Of a stretch of 64,000 bases of DNA, positions 37,360 to 47,072 are shown piece by piece. Both the position numbers and the translations under genes were made by a program. Where the stretch lies: assembly GCF_000240165.1 (NCBI RefSeq), contig NC_017586.1, positions 3,596,001 to 3,660,000 on the forward strand. Reading direction: 5' to 3'. The DNA is from Streptantibioticus cattleyicolor NRRL 8057 = DSM 46488. GTDB taxonomy: Bacteria > Actinomycetota > Actinomycetes > Streptomycetales > Streptomycetaceae. The notes under the pieces are model-generated. The model ran no database searches and had not been told where the DNA came from. It was given only the letters and a program-made list of their open reading frames with translations. How positions within the stretch are numbered: position 1 is the stretch's first letter; each line of letters begins with the position of its first letter.

Positions 37360-38975
37360 GCCCCACCGCCACGCACAAGCCTGCCGCAGGGCACGTCACC
37401 TTCCTGGGTGCCGGGCCCGGTGACCCCGGGCTGTTGACACTGCGCGCCGTGGAGGCGCTGGCCGACGCGGATGTGCTGGTCGCCGACCCGCGGGTGCTCG
37501 ACGTGGTGCGCAGGCACGCGCCCGCCGCGACGGAGGCACCGGAACTGACCGCGCTGGACGGCACCTCGGGCGCCGCCGCGCACGCCTCCAAGCTTGTCAT
37601 GGCGTCCGCGAGCAACGGCAAGCGGGTGGTCCGCGCGGTCGCCGGCGACCCCGGGCTGGACGGCGGCGCCGCCGAGGAGATGCTGGCCTGCGCCAAGGCC
37701 GGTATCCCGTTCGAGGTGGTGCCGGGTATCGCCAACGCCGTCGGGGTGCCCGCGTACGCGGGGGTGCCGATCGGCGGTGACGTGCGGTTCCTGGACGGCA
37801 CGACGGCGGACGCGCGCTGCTGGGCGGAGGCGGGCGCCTCCGACGCGACCCTGGTGGTCAGCACCACGCTGGAGGCGGTGGCCGGACACGCGGCCGAGCT
37901 GATCGCGGCCGGCCGCAAGCCGGACACCTTGCTGACCGTCACGGTGGCGGGCACCACGACCCGGCAGCGGACCTGGACCGCCACGCTGGCCACGATCGCC
38001 GCCGAGCTGAAGGCCACCAAGGCGTTGCCGGCCGCCGAGCCGGGGCAGGCGGCGATAGCCGTGGTCGGGGAGCGGGCGCTGGCCGACCGCGACCACCTGT
38101 CGTGGTTCGAGACCAAGCCGCTGTTCGGCTGGCGGGTGCTGGTGCCGCGCACCAAGGAGCAGGCCGCCTCCCTCTCCGACCAGCTGCGTTCCTACGGCGC
38201 GGTGCCGCACGAGGTGCCGACCATCGCGGTGGAGCCGCCGCGTACCCCGCAGCAGATGGAGCGGGCGGTCAAGGGTCTGGTGACCGGGCGGTACGAGTGG
38301 ATCGCCTTCACCTCGGTCAACGCCGTCAAGGCGGTGCGGGAGAAGTTCGAGGAGTACGGGCTGGACGCCCGGGCGTTCGCCGGGATCAAGGTGGCCGCGG
38401 TCGGCGAGCAGACCGCCAAGGCGCTGGTGGACTTCGGCGTCAAGCCGGACCTGGTGCCCTCCGGTGAGCAGTCGGCGGCCGGGCTGCTGGAGGACTGGCC
38501 GCCGTACGACCCGGTGTTCGACCCGATCGACCGGGTGTTCCTGCCGCGCGCCGACATCGCCACCGAGACGCTGGTGGCCGGCCTGATCGAGCTGGGCTGG
38601 GAGGTGGACGACGTGACCGCGTACCGGACGGTGCGCGCCTCGCCGCCGCCGGCCGAGACCCGGGAGGCGATCAAGGGCGGCGGGTTCGACGCCGTGCTGT
38701 TCACCTCTTCGAGTACGGTGCGCAACCTGGTCGGCATCGCCGGCAAGCCGCACAACGTCACGGTGATCGCCTGCATCGGCCCGGCCACCGCGAAGACGGC
38801 CGAGGAGCACGGGCTGCGGGTGGACGTGATGGCGCCGGAGCCGTCGGTGCACGCGCTCGCCGAGGCGCTGGCAGACTTCGGCCGGGCGCGCCGGGCGGCG
38901 GCGGTGGAGGCCGGCGACCCGGTGACCCGGCCCAGTGAGCGCCGTCCCGGCGCACGGAGGAGGGCCCGCGGATGA
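37356..38975 (+). CDS. hemD: Bifunctional uroporphyrinogen-III C-methyltransferase/uroporphyrinogen-III synthase
   Basis: This 539-residue fusion has an N-terminal tetrapyrrole methylase domain ([20 protein letters not shown], the SUMT motif) and a C-terminal uroporphyrinogen-III synthase domain (from about residue 245, with [10 protein letters not shown] and [11 protein letters not shown]). The fusion is common in actinobacteria and links heme to siroheme/cobalamin branches. The methylase half lacks some typical SUMT residues and may be degenerate, as reported for related fusions. ATGA overlap with hemC. Confidence 0.93.
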   Translation: MSPTATHKPAAGHVTFLGAGPGDPGLLTLRAVEALADADVLVADPRVLDVVRRHAPAATEAPELTALDGTSGAAAHASKLVMASASNGKRVVRAVAGDPGLDGGAAEEMLACAKAGIPFEVVPGIANAVGVPAYAGVPIGGDVRFLDGTTADARCWAEAGASDATLVVSTTLEAVAGHAAELIAAGRKPDTLLTVTVAGTTTRQRTWTATLATIAAELKATKALPAAEPGQAAIAVVGERALADRDHLSWFETKPLFGWRVLVPRTKEQAASLSDQLRSYGAVPHEVPTIAVEPPRTPQQMERAVKGLVTGRYEWIAFTSVNAVKAVREKFEEYGLDARAFAGIKVAAVGEQTAKALVDFGVKPDLVPSGEQSAAGLLEDWPPYDPVFDPIDRVFLPRADIATETLVAGLIELGWEVDDVTAYRTVRASPPPAETREAIKGGGFDAVLFTSSSTVRNLVGIAGKPHNVTVIACIGPATAKTAEEHGLRVDVMAPEPSVHALAEALADFGRARRAAAVEAGDPVTRPSERRPGARRRARG

Positions 38976-39964
38976 GTGGGAACGAAGCACCGGTGGTCCG
39001 GCCGCGGCGGCTGCGGACCACCCCGGCGATGCGCCGGATGGTGGCGGAGACGCGGCTGCACCCGGCCGATCTGATCCTGCCCGCCTTCGTGCGGGAGGGC
39101 ATCGACGAGCCGGTGGCCATCGGTTCGATGCCGGGGGTGTACCAGCACACCCGGGACTCGCTGCGCAAGGCGGCGGCCGAGGCGGTGGCGGCCGGGGTGG
39201 GCGGCATCATGCTCTTCGGGGTGCCGCTGCACAAGGACGCGACCGGCTCCCAGGGCACCGACCCGGACGGCATCCTCCAGGTGGCGATCAGGGACGTGAA
39301 GGCCGAGGTCGGCGACGACCTGGTGATCATGTCCGATCTGTGTCTGGACGAGTTCACCGACCACGGTCACTGCGGGGTGCTGGACGAGCGCGGCCGGGTG
39401 GACAACGACGCCACGCTGGAGCGGTACGCGCAGATGGCCCGGGTCCAGGCGGACGCGGGGGTGCACGTGGTGGGCCCCAGCGGCATGATGGACGGCCAGG
39501 TACGGGTGGTCCGCGCCGCGCTGGACGCCGCCGGCCACCAGGACGTGTCGATCCTGGCGTACACCGCCAAGTACGCGTCGGCGTTCTACGGCCCGTTCCG
39601 CGAGGCGGTCAACTCCTCGCTGCGCGGGGACCGTAAGACGTACCAGCAGGATCCGGCCAATGCGCGCGAGTCGCTGCGCGAGCTGGAGCTGGACCTGGCC
39701 GAGGGCGCCGACATGGTGATGGTCAAGCCCGCCCTGCCGTATCTGGACATTCTGCGGCAGATCGCCGACGCGGTGGACGTGCCGGTGGCGGCGTACCAGA
39801 TCTCCGGCGAGTACGCGATGGTGGAGGCGGCGGCGGCCAACGGCTGGATCGACCGGGACCGGGCGATCATGGAGACGCTGACCGGGATCCGGCGGGCCGG
39901 CGCGGGCATGGTGCTGACCTACTGGGCGACCGAGGCGGCGCTGCGGTTGCGTCGCGGGGAGTGA
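38972..39964 (+). CDS. hemB: Porphobilinogen synthase (delta-aminolevulinic acid dehydratase)
   Basis: This 330-residue enzyme condenses two aminolevulinate molecules. The Schiff-base lysines lie in [15 protein letters not shown] and in [12 protein letters not shown]. The metal region reads [14 protein letters not shown], retaining Cys at two of three zinc positions with Asp at the other. It overlaps hemD by ATGA and ends the operon, followed by a terminator. Confidence 0.97.
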   Translation: MSGNEAPVVRPRRLRTTPAMRRMVAETRLHPADLILPAFVREGIDEPVAIGSMPGVYQHTRDSLRKAAAEAVAAGVGGIMLFGVPLHKDATGSQGTDPDGILQVAIRDVKAEVGDDLVIMSDLCLDEFTDHGHCGVLDERGRVDNDATLERYAQMARVQADAGVHVVGPSGMMDGQVRVVRAALDAAGHQDVSILAYTAKYASAFYGPFREAVNSSLRGDRKTYQQDPANARESLRELELDLAEGADMVMVKPALPYLDILRQIADAVDVPVAAYQISGEYAMVEAAAANGWIDRDRAIMETLTGIRRAGAGMVLTYWATEAALRLRRGE

Positions 39965-39990
39965 GGGAACCTCCCGGTTCCCCGATGTGA

Positions 39991-40041
39991 GGGCGGACGG
40001 GCAAGGCCGTGGGTACGCACGGCCGGCCCGTCCGCCCTTTT
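39991..40041 (+). terminator. Terminator after the rex-hem operon
   Basis: GGGCGGACGGGC (39991-40002) pairs with GCCCGTCCGCCC (40026-40037), with a further GGCCGTG/CACGGCC inner stem, and TTTT follows. Confidence 0.88.
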
Positions 40042-40132
40042 GTGCGTCCACGCGCCGTGGGGGTCGGCGGGAAACCGCCACCGGCCGCCGCGAGGGCGGG
40101 TGACATCCGGCCACCCCGTTAACGGAATACGT

Positions 40133-40162
40133 CAACTCACCTTTACAGTACGGGAGTTGTAA
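40133..40162. promoter_or_regulatory. Nested inverted repeats upstream of the HTH/TPR gene
   Basis: CAACTC (40133-40138) is inverted as GAGTTG (40154-40159), and TTACA (40143-40147) as TGTAA (40158-40162), in an AT-rich stretch 60 bp before the HTH gene. It could be an operator; no known regulator is assigned. Confidence 0.4.
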
Positions 40163-40219
40163 GGACGTTCGACGGGGGAAGCGCGTGACGTACGCCCGTG
40201 GCTGGAGGAGCGCAGCGCG

Positions 40220-41704
40220 ATGACGACGACGGCGAAGTCGCCGGCCCTTGCCGAGCCGATCGCGCGTGGCAGCCGCCGGTGCAACCGGTGCGGCTGCCTG
40301 CTCAGCGCGTACAACACCGACGAGCACTGCGGGGCCTGCGCCCGGGCCGCGCTCCCGCCGGCCGAGGGCACCCCGCGGGTGCCGCCCCGGGTGTGGGCCG
40401 ACCCGGAGGTCAGGGAGGCGCTGGCCGCCTGGAACTTCGGCCAGGTCAGCCGCCTGGTACGGCAGCGCGGTTCGATACGGCAGGAGGACGTGGCCCAGCT
40501 GACCGGGCTCAGCCAGGGGTTCTTGTCCATGCTGGAGTCCGGGGCGCGCCGGCTGACCAGCATCGACCGGATCGTGGACTTCCTGGACGGGCTGGCGGTG
40601 CCGGCGGATCTGGTGCGGGTGCCGCGGCGCCGCCCGGTACCGCGCAGCGCGGTGGTCCCGGCGCAGCCCGGCCCGTCGGCCGTCGAGGGGCGGCGCGCGG
40701 AGCCGGAGGGGCAGTGGACGGCCGAGCAGGCGGTGGCGGCGCTGGCCGAGGCGACCGCGGCTGCCAGCGGCCCCGGCGCCGGTCCGCGTCCGCCGGACGT
40801 GGCCGCGGTGGCCCGCCGATGGGCCACCGCGCCCCCCGGCCGACTGGTCAGCAAGGGGCCGGCCGGGGTGGAGGTGCCGCCGGAACTGCTGGACCAGCTC
40901 CAGGCCACCACCGATCTGCTGCGCCGGATGGACGGCGAGTACGGCGGCGGCGGCCTCGCCCAGGCCGGCACCGCCCATCTCGCCGTCGTGGTGGGCCTGT
41001 TGCGCAACGGGCAGTACGGGCCGGAGGCCGGGCAGCGGCTGGCGGTGGTGGCCGCCGACGCGGCCGGGCAGGCGGGCTGGTACCAACTGGACGCCGGTCG
41101 GCCGGGCCCCGGCCAGCGGCTGATGGCGGCCGGACTGCGGGTCGCGCACGCCGGCGGGGACACCCGGACCGGCGCCGGCATCCTGGCGCACCTGGCGGTG
41201 AGCGCCTACGCGGTGGGCCGTCCGCAGGCGACCGTGGAGGCGGCCCGCACCGGCCGGGAACGCACCGCGGAACTGGACGCGCCGGCGCTCCACGTGCTGC
41301 TGCTCACCTGGGAGGCGCGCGGCCACGCCAAGCTCGGCCGGCGCCGCGAGGCGCTGCGCGCGCTCGGGCTCGCCGCCGAACTGTGCATCCGCGGACGCGG
41401 CCCGGACGACCCGCCGGCGCTGGCCGAACCGGCGGAGGGCGACATCCACGCCCAGGCCGGCAGCTGCCACCTGGACCTCGGCGACCACCAGCAGGCGGCG
41501 GCCTCGCTGCTGCTGGCCGTCGAGAAACTGCGCCCGGCGCAGGTGCGGGCCCGCGCCGTGGCACTGGCTCGCGCCGCGGTCGCCCGACTGCGGCTCGGGG
41601 ACCGCGTCGGGGCGCGGGAACCTGCCGCACGGGCGCGGGAGTTGGCGGTCCGCGTGAGGTCGGCATGCCTGGACGAATTGCTGCGGGCGCTCCCAGAGGG
41701 GTAG
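40220..41704 (+). CDS. XRE-type helix-turn-helix protein with N-terminal cysteine cluster and TPR-like region
   Basis: This 494-residue protein starts with a possible zinc-binding cluster (CNRCGCLLSAYNTDEHCGAC), followed by an XRE HTH (about residues 75-125, RQEDVAQLTGLSQGFLSMLESGARRLTSIDRIVDFL) and a long alpha-helical Ala/Arg/Leu-rich C-terminal half resembling tetratricopeptide repeats. Proteins of this layout are abundant in Streptomyces and often sit in gene pairs linked to signalling peptides or development; the function of this one is unknown. ATG 40220 has GGAGGAG about 12 bases upstream. Its stop is followed directly by repeat copy C. Confidence 0.82.
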   Translation: MTTTAKSPALAEPIARGSRRCNRCGCLLSAYNTDEHCGACARAALPPAEGTPRVPPRVWADPEVREALAAWNFGQVSRLVRQRGSIRQEDVAQLTGLSQGFLSMLESGARRLTSIDRIVDFLDGLAVPADLVRVPRRRPVPRSAVVPAQPGPSAVEGRRAEPEGQWTAEQAVAALAEATAAASGPGAGPRPPDVAAVARRWATAPPGRLVSKGPAGVEVPPELLDQLQATTDLLRRMDGEYGGGGLAQAGTAHLAVVVGLLRNGQYGPEAGQRLAVVAADAAGQAGWYQLDAGRPGPGQRLMAAGLRVAHAGGDTRTGAGILAHLAVSAYAVGRPQATVEAARTGRERTAELDAPALHVLLLTWEARGHAKLGRRREALRALGLAAELCIRGRGPDDPPALAEPAEGDIHAQAGSCHLDLGDHQQAAASLLLAVEKLRPAQVRARAVALARAAVARLRLGDRVGAREPAARARELAVRVRSACLDELLRALPEG

Positions 41705-42415
41705 CGCTCACGCTGGCGTCAGCCACGGACTCCTCGGGGTGCGCCCGATTCCGCTTCGTCGTGATTGGCGTCACTGATGTTCCCCCCGCCCACCCGTGGC
41801 TGTATTCGCATAGCGCGGGGTGCGCACTGTCTGCCTGGGTTCCCGGGGGCCCTCCGGGGTGACTCCTCGCTCCGCGTATCCGCCACGGTTGCGCTCCGGC
41901 TGCTGGGTCGCTGCGAGGACACCCCTGCACGCCCCCGTTCTGTTGCGTTCCGCGCTGCGGCACGGGGTGGGTGAGAAAAAGATCGGGGTGACCCCAACCT
42001 CCTATCTCACCCTCTCCCGCGAAGAGAGGCACCCGCGCGACGGCGGGAGGGGGTGTGTCGGGGGTGTCCCCGCAGCGACCCAGCAGCCGGAGCGCAACCG
42101 TGGCGGATACGGGGAGCGAGGAGTCACCCCCGGCGCGCCCCGACCCCATACCGGGCATAGGCGAAGCCCACCCCGTGCCGAACCAGACCAAAACCCCACC
42201 ACCCACCCACCAACCCGCGCCCGCCGGAGGCACCCCGGCACCCCGAACCGGGCGAACCGGTCATCACGCAAGGCTGGCGGCGGCCCGGGCGCCGCGGGGA
42301 TCCGGGGTTACCCCCGCCACCACGGGGCCGACGGGGCAACCCCGGCGCCCTGAAACGGGCGAACCCGGCCACGGAGCAATGGCTGACCGCAAGCGCGGGC
42401 GAACCCGTAGACTGG
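41705..42415 (-). repeat. Intergenic repeat family, copy C (inverted orientation)
   Basis: This copy is oriented opposite to copies A and B. Read on the minus strand it has the GC-rich unit, the GGTTTTGGTCTGG block (near 42190), 70-nt inverted arms (42130-42061 and 41925-41856; 68 of 70 positions paired, 135-nt spacer), the CAGCCACGGGTGGGCGGGG block (about 41792) and a terminal GTGGCTGACGCCAGC at 41724-41710. An ATGGCTGACCGC module in the opposite direction lies at 42379-42390, so the copy may be bounded by inverted ends. Both arms share the variant core CACGGTTGCG, differing from copy A. Confidence 0.85.
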
Positions 42416-42457
42416 GGGTCTTTGCAGGGCCGGGTGACGCGGACGGGAGGGTGGACG

Positions 42458-42814
42458 GTGGCCTCATCAGGGGGCGCGGAGTTCGCCGATCCGCCCGCCG
42501 ATCTGTTGCAGGAAGCCGCCGCCGCGTTCGGGCTGCTCGCCTCACCGGCCCGGCTGCACATCGTGTGGGTGCTGGCGCAGGGCGAGTGCGACGTGACCGG
42601 GCTCGCCGAGCGGGTCGGTGGCGCGTTGCCGGCGGTCAGCCAGCATCTGGCCAAGTTGAAGCTGGCCGGTCTGGTGCGCTCCCGGCGCGAGGGGCGGCGG
42701 CAGGTGTACCTGGTGGACGACCCCGACGTGGTGACCATCGTGCGGCTGATGGTCGGCCAGCTCGCCGATCGCCGTTCCGGGCGGCCGGAGCGCCTGCGTG
42801 GCCTCGGCGCGTAG
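42458..42814 (+). CDS. ArsR/SmtB family transcriptional regulator
   Basis: This 118-residue winged-helix protein has the ArsR core (FGLLASPARLHIVWVLAQGECDVTGLAERVGGALPAVSQHLAKLKLAGLVRSRREGRRQVYLV). No cysteine-rich metal box is seen, so the sensor may not be a classical arsenic-type site. GTG 42458 is chosen because GGGAGG lies seven bases before it; an upstream ATG (42422) is less supported. It overlaps the magnesium-type P-ATPase gene, suggesting an operon in which it regulates the transporter. Confidence 0.87.
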   Translation: MASSGGAEFADPPADLLQEAAAAFGLLASPARLHIVWVLAQGECDVTGLAERVGGALPAVSQHLAKLKLAGLVRSRREGRRQVYLVDDPDVVTIVRLMVGQLADRRSGRPERLRGLGA

Positions 42815-45359
42815 CGCCGCGGAGCCGGGCGGGCCCAAGGTGCCGCCGGACGCCGGGCTCACCCCGTTGGAGGTGCTGCGGCGGCTGGATTCCCGGCCGC
42901 GCGGGCTGCTGGAGTCGGAGGCGGCCGAGCGGCTGGCCCGGTACGGCGAGAACACGGTGGCGGCGGCCCGCCCGGCCTCCTGGGCACGGCGGCTGCTGCG
43001 TACCGCGCGTGATCCGTTCACCGCGGTGCTGCTGGTGCTCGGGGTGGTCTCGGCGGCGGTGGGCGCGTGGGGCACCGCGGCGGTCATCGGCACGCTGGTG
43101 GCGGTCAGTTGTGTGCTGCGGTCGGCGGGGGAGTACCGGGCGGACCGGTCGGCGGCGGCGCTGCGGGAGCTGGTGGCGGGCACCTCGACGGTGCAGCGGC
43201 GGGCCGCCGAGGGGGCGGCGCCGCTCGCCCGTGAGGTGCCGGTGGAGCAGGTGGTGCCGGGGGACGTGGTGCGGCTGGGCCCCGGTGACCTCGTCCCGGC
43301 CGATCTGCGGCTGCTGCGGGCCGACGGGCTCACCGTCCACCAGGCGGCGCTGACCGGGGAGTCGGCGCCGGTGCCCAAGTACGTGCCGGCCGGGGCGCCC
43401 GCCGGCGGGGTGTCGCTGTTCGAGCAGCCGCAGTTGTGTTTCGCCGGGACCAGCGTGGTGGCCGGCACCGGTACCGGTGTGGTGACGGCGACCGGCGCGG
43501 ACACCCGGTTCGCCGCGGCGCAGCCGCCGGAGGGCAGGCGGTCGGGGGCCTTCGACGCCTGCGTCAACAGCATCTCGTGGACGCTGATCCGGTTCATGCT
43601 GCTGGCCGCGCCGCTGGTGCTGGCCACCGGGGCGCTGATGCGCGGCCGGGGGCTGGAGATCTGGCCGTTCGCGGTGGCGGTGGCGGTGGGGCTCACCCCG
43701 GAGATGCTGCCGGTGGTGGTGACCACGGCGCTGGTGCGCGGCGCGACCGAGCTGGCGCGCCGGGGCCGGGTGATCCTGCGGCGGCTGCCCGCCCTGCACG
43801 ACCTGGGCGCGATGGACGTGCTGTGCACCGACAAGACCGGCACGCTCACCCAGGAGACGCTCAGTGTGGAGTGCTCGCTGGGCCCGGACGGGCGGCCGGA
43901 TCCGGCGGTGCTGCGCTGGGCGGCCGTCAACAGCCTGTGGACGGTGCGGCTGGCCGAGCTGCCGGTGCCGGATCCGCTGGACGAGGCGATCTGGCGGGCG
44001 GCCGAGGACGTCGGCGAGGCGGCCGGGGTCGAGGTGATCCCGTTCGACCCGGTGCGCCGGCTGGCCACCGCGGTGGTGACGGTGCCGGCCCGGCCCGGCC
44101 GCCACACGCTGGTGGTCAAGGGCGCGGTCGAGGACGTGGTGGAGCGCTGCGTGATGGACGCGCGGGCGCGGGCGCGGGTGCTGGGCCTCGCCGAACAGCT
44201 GGCCGGGCAGGGGCTGCGACTGCTGGCGGTGGCCACCGCCGACCGGGCGGCCCGGGCCCGCCGCTACACCCCGGCCGACGAGCGCGGGCTGACCTTCACC
44301 GGACTCGTGGGGATCAGGGACACCCCCGCGCCCACCGCCGCCGCGGCGCTGGCCGCGCTCGCCCGCCGCGGGGTCAAGGTCACCGTGCTCACCGGCGACC
44401 ACCCCGGCACCGCCGCCCGGGCCTGCCGTGACCTGGGGCTCGACCCGGGCGAGGTGGTCACCGGGGAGCGGATCGACGCGCTGGACGACGCGGCGCTGGC
44501 CGAGGTGGCGACCGCCACCACCGTCTTCGCCCGGTGCACCCCGGCGCACAAGGCGCGGATCGTCGGCGCGCTGCGCCGCGCCGGGCGCACGGTGGGCTTC
44601 CTGGGCGACGGGGTCAACGACGTGCCGGCGCTGCACGCGGCCGACGTCGGGCTGTGCCCGCGCGGCGCGGTGGACGTCACCCGGCAGGCGGCCGACGTGG
44701 TGCTGGCGGAGAAGGACCTGACCGCGATCGATCTGGCGGTGGGGCTGGGCCGGCGCAGCACCGCCAACATCGCCACGTATCTGCGGGTGGCGGTCTCCTC
44801 CAACCTGGGCAACGTGCTGTCGATGCTGGTGGCCGGGGTGCTGGTGCCGTTCCTGCCGATGCTGCCGGCGCAGGTGCTGGTGCAGAACCTGTGCTTCGAC
44901 GCGGCGCAGGCGTCGTTCGCGGTGGACCGCCCGGATCCGGCGATGTGCCGTCGTCCGCTGCTGCTGCGCCCGCGCGCGTTCACCCGGTACGTGGCCGTCT
45001 TCGGGCTGCTCAACTCGGCGGCGGACGTGGCCACCTTCGCGGTGCTCTCGGCGGTGGCCGGGGGTGAACAGGCCTTCCACACCGGGTGGTTCACCGAGAA
45101 CCTGATGACGCAGGGGCTGGTGATGCTGATGCTGCGCACCGGACGCGGGCGGGTGCCGCGTCCGGTGCGGCTGGCGGCGGCCGTGCTGGCCGCCGCCGGG
45201 CTGCTGCTGCCGCTGTCGCCGCTGGCCGGGGCGCTGGGGATGCGTCCGCTGCCGGTCCTCTACCACCTGCTGCTGGCGGGGGTGCTGGCGGCGTACGCGG
45301 GGGCGTTGCTGCTGGCGCGCCGGTCGGCGGTGGGCCGGGCCGGCGCCGGTCAGCCGTAG
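42798..45359 (+). CDS. mgtA: Magnesium-translocating P-type ATPase
   Basis: This 853-residue P-type ATPase shows TGES (around residue 186), the phosphorylation motif DKTGTLT (around 345), GDGVNDVPAL in the hinge, and about 10 membrane helices. Domain order and the NALTPEM-like VGLTPEMLPVVV segment fit MgtA/MgtB-type magnesium importers. It starts inside the ArsR gene (GTG 42798) and the two genes are coupled. Its 3' end overlaps the convergent LCP gene by 10 bp. Another divalent metal is possible. Confidence 0.88.
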   Translation: MASARSAAEPGGPKVPPDAGLTPLEVLRRLDSRPRGLLESEAAERLARYGENTVAAARPASWARRLLRTARDPFTAVLLVLGVVSAAVGAWGTAAVIGTLVAVSCVLRSAGEYRADRSAAALRELVAGTSTVQRRAAEGAAPLAREVPVEQVVPGDVVRLGPGDLVPADLRLLRADGLTVHQAALTGESAPVPKYVPAGAPAGGVSLFEQPQLCFAGTSVVAGTGTGVVTATGADTRFAAAQPPEGRRSGAFDACVNSISWTLIRFMLLAAPLVLATGALMRGRGLEIWPFAVAVAVGLTPEMLPVVVTTALVRGATELARRGRVILRRLPALHDLGAMDVLCTDKTGTLTQETLSVECSLGPDGRPDPAVLRWAAVNSLWTVRLAELPVPDPLDEAIWRAAEDVGEAAGVEVIPFDPVRRLATAVVTVPARPGRHTLVVKGAVEDVVERCVMDARARARVLGLAEQLAGQGLRLLAVATADRAARARRYTPADERGLTFTGLVGIRDTPAPTAAAALAALARRGVKVTVLTGDHPGTAARACRDLGLDPGEVVTGERIDALDDAALAEVATATTVFARCTPAHKARIVGALRRAGRTVGFLGDGVNDVPALHAADVGLCPRGAVDVTRQAADVVLAEKDLTAIDLAVGLGRRSTANIATYLRVAVSSNLGNVLSMLVAGVLVPFLPMLPAQVLVQNLCFDAAQASFAVDRPDPAMCRRPLLLRPRAFTRYVAVFGLLNSAADVATFAVLSAVAGGEQAFHTGWFTENLMTQGLVMLMLRTGRGRVPRPVRLAAAVLAAAGLLLPLSPLAGALGMRPLPVLYHLLLAGVLAAYAGALLLARRSAVGRAGAGQP

Positions 45360-46939
45360 GAGATGTTGGAGCAGGGGTTCTCGTCGGCGGAGCGGGCCTG
45401 CTTGGCATCGTCGGCCGGGAGCGCGCTGGGCGGGGCGGAGGACGGCGTGCCGCCGGTGTCGCTGGTGCCGGCCTGCTGGGCGTAGTCCTGGCCGACCACG
45501 AGGTTGATCCCGGAGGTGGCGGTCTGCCGCAGCTGGGCGCCGGGGAAGAGCTTGGCGAGGTTCTGGGCGGCTGCCAGCCGGCCGGCGCCGTACTGGACCT
45601 CGGTGACGGCGTGGTCGCGGGTGTGGGCGTCGCCGGTGCCGGTGACGGTGAAGTCGGCGCCGCGCAGCTTCTCGGCGGCCTTGCCGGCCAGGCCGGTGGT
45701 GAAGGTGCCGTTGTAGACGGCGACGGCGGTGCCGGAGCCGTCGACGTGGGCGTCGGCCTGGGCGGTGGAGGCGGACGCGGAGGGCTTCTTCTTGCCGCCG
45801 CTGGCGTCCTTGCCGTCGAGCGTGCGGTCGGCGCGCAGGGTGGCCCACAACGTGTCGACGTCGGGGTGGACCAGGGCCACGCGCTTGCCGAGGTAACGCC
45901 AGGGGGCGGTGATGAACTGGATGTTGTGCAGGTCGATGTCCTTCATCGACATGGCGAAGGACATCAGCTTCTCCGCGGAGCCGAGGCCGGGGTCGACGGT
46001 CATCGACTTGGTGGCCGCGTCGGCCAGCGGCAGCAGGGTGGTGGGGCTGAGCCCCTGGCCCTTGACCTTCTTGATCAGCTGGGAGAGGAACGCCTGCTGG
46101 CGCTTCATCCGGCCGATGTCGGAGTTGTCGCCGATGCCGTGCCGCAGCCGTACGTAGTCCAGCGCCTTCTGGCCGGAGACGTTCTGCTCGCCCTTGGGCA
46201 GGACCAGGGAGCCCCGGTGGCCGAGGTTGGGGTTCATGTCGCCCTGGTAGATGTTGTTGGGCACGCAGACCTCGACGCCGTTCACGGCGGAGGTCATCGC
46301 GGCGAACCCCTTGAAGTCGACCACCATGGTGTGGTCCACCCGCAGCCCGGTCAGCTTCTCCACCGTGTTCTGGGTGCACGCGGGGTTGCCGACGGTGGAA
46401 TTGCCCTGCGTGAAGGCGGAGTTGAACATCGCCGAGGGCTGCTCGGCGGTCCACTTGCCGTCCGGCAGCAGGCAGGGCGGGATGTCGACCAGGGAGTCAC
46501 GGGGTATGGAGACGCCGACCGCGTGCTTCCCGTCGGAGTAGACGTGCAGCAGGATGGTGGTGTCGGAGTGGGCGACGTCGCCGGCGGCGCCGCCGAGCGC
46601 GTCGTTGCCGTTGGCGCGCGAGTCCGACCCGATGAGCAGGATGTTCTGGCCCGCGGTGTCCATCGGGCGGTCCTTGCTCAGGCCCTTGCCGTCGAAGGTC
46701 TTGATGTTGCCGTTGAGCTTGAGGTAGACCGCGCCCACCCCGGCCACCAGCAGTACGGCGACCGACAAGGTGATCACCGCGGCCTTGCGGCCCCGTCGTT
46801 TGCGCTTGCGACCGCGCGCGGGTGGCTGCGGGTCACGCTGCCGCGCGGCACGGCGGCCGGATTCGCGGTCGTCGCGGCGGCGGCTGCCGCCCTGCCGTCC
46901 GTCCCGCCCCCCGGTCACTGCGCCATGGCTGCCTGTCAT
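45350..46939 (-). CDS. LytR-CpsA-Psr (LCP) family cell wall polymer ligase
   Basis: This 529-residue protein has a basic cytoplasmic N-terminus rich in KR (RGRKRKRRGRK), one membrane helix (AAVITLSVAVLLVAGVGAVYL), an extracytoplasmic LCP domain (GQNILLIGSDSR..., DTTILLHVYSDGKHAVGVSIPRDS, and a LRHGIGDNSDIGRMKRQQAFL region) and a C-terminal LytR_C domain. LCP enzymes attach teichoic acids or other glycopolymers to peptidoglycan. ATG 46939 gives an N-terminus with a clear membrane anchor. The conserved arginine-rich catalytic pocket residues are present. Confidence 0.92.
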   Translation of the reverse strand: MTGSHGAVTGGRDGRQGGSRRRDDRESGRRAARQRDPQPPARGRKRKRRGRKAAVITLSVAVLLVAGVGAVYLKLNGNIKTFDGKGLSKDRPMDTAGQNILLIGSDSRANGNDALGGAAGDVAHSDTTILLHVYSDGKHAVGVSIPRDSLVDIPPCLLPDGKWTAEQPSAMFNSAFTQGNSTVGNPACTQNTVEKLTGLRVDHTMVVDFKGFAAMTSAVNGVEVCVPNNIYQGDMNPNLGHRGSLVLPKGEQNVSGQKALDYVRLRHGIGDNSDIGRMKRQQAFLSQLIKKVKGQGLSPTTLLPLADAATKSMTVDPGLGSAEKLMSFAMSMKDIDLHNIQFITAPWRYLGKRVALVHPDVDTLWATLRADRTLDGKDASGGKKKPSASASTAQADAHVDGSGTAVAVYNGTFTTGLAGKAAEKLRGADFTVTGTGDAHTRDHAVTEVQYGAGRLAAAQNLAKLFPGAQLRQTATSGINLVVGQDYAQQAGTSDTGGTPSSAPPSALPADDAKQARSADENPCSNISYG

Positions 46940-47033
46940 GTTCACACCCTTGTCTCCACGACTTCCTGGTGGGAAGACGATCGGTCCGGGCTTTTGGTTC
47001 GCCACTTGCGCAAGGGCCCAAGTACGCGGACAA

Positions 47034-47059
47034 GCCCCCCGGAACGGTATCCGGGGGGC
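47034..47059 (-). terminator. Intrinsic terminator after argS
   Basis: GCCCCCCGG and CCGGGGGGC form a stem with an 8-nt loop between the argS stop and the LCP start. On the minus strand it is followed by TTGTCC, a weak T-tract, so it may be only partly efficient. Confidence 0.65.
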
Positions 47060-47072
47060 CTGAGAAACCTTC

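Noticed and set aside
42018-42060. Local G-tracts in the repeat copies as a G-quadruplex or plasmid origin
   Set aside because: G-runs are present but irregular, and no replication protein is nearby; not claimed.
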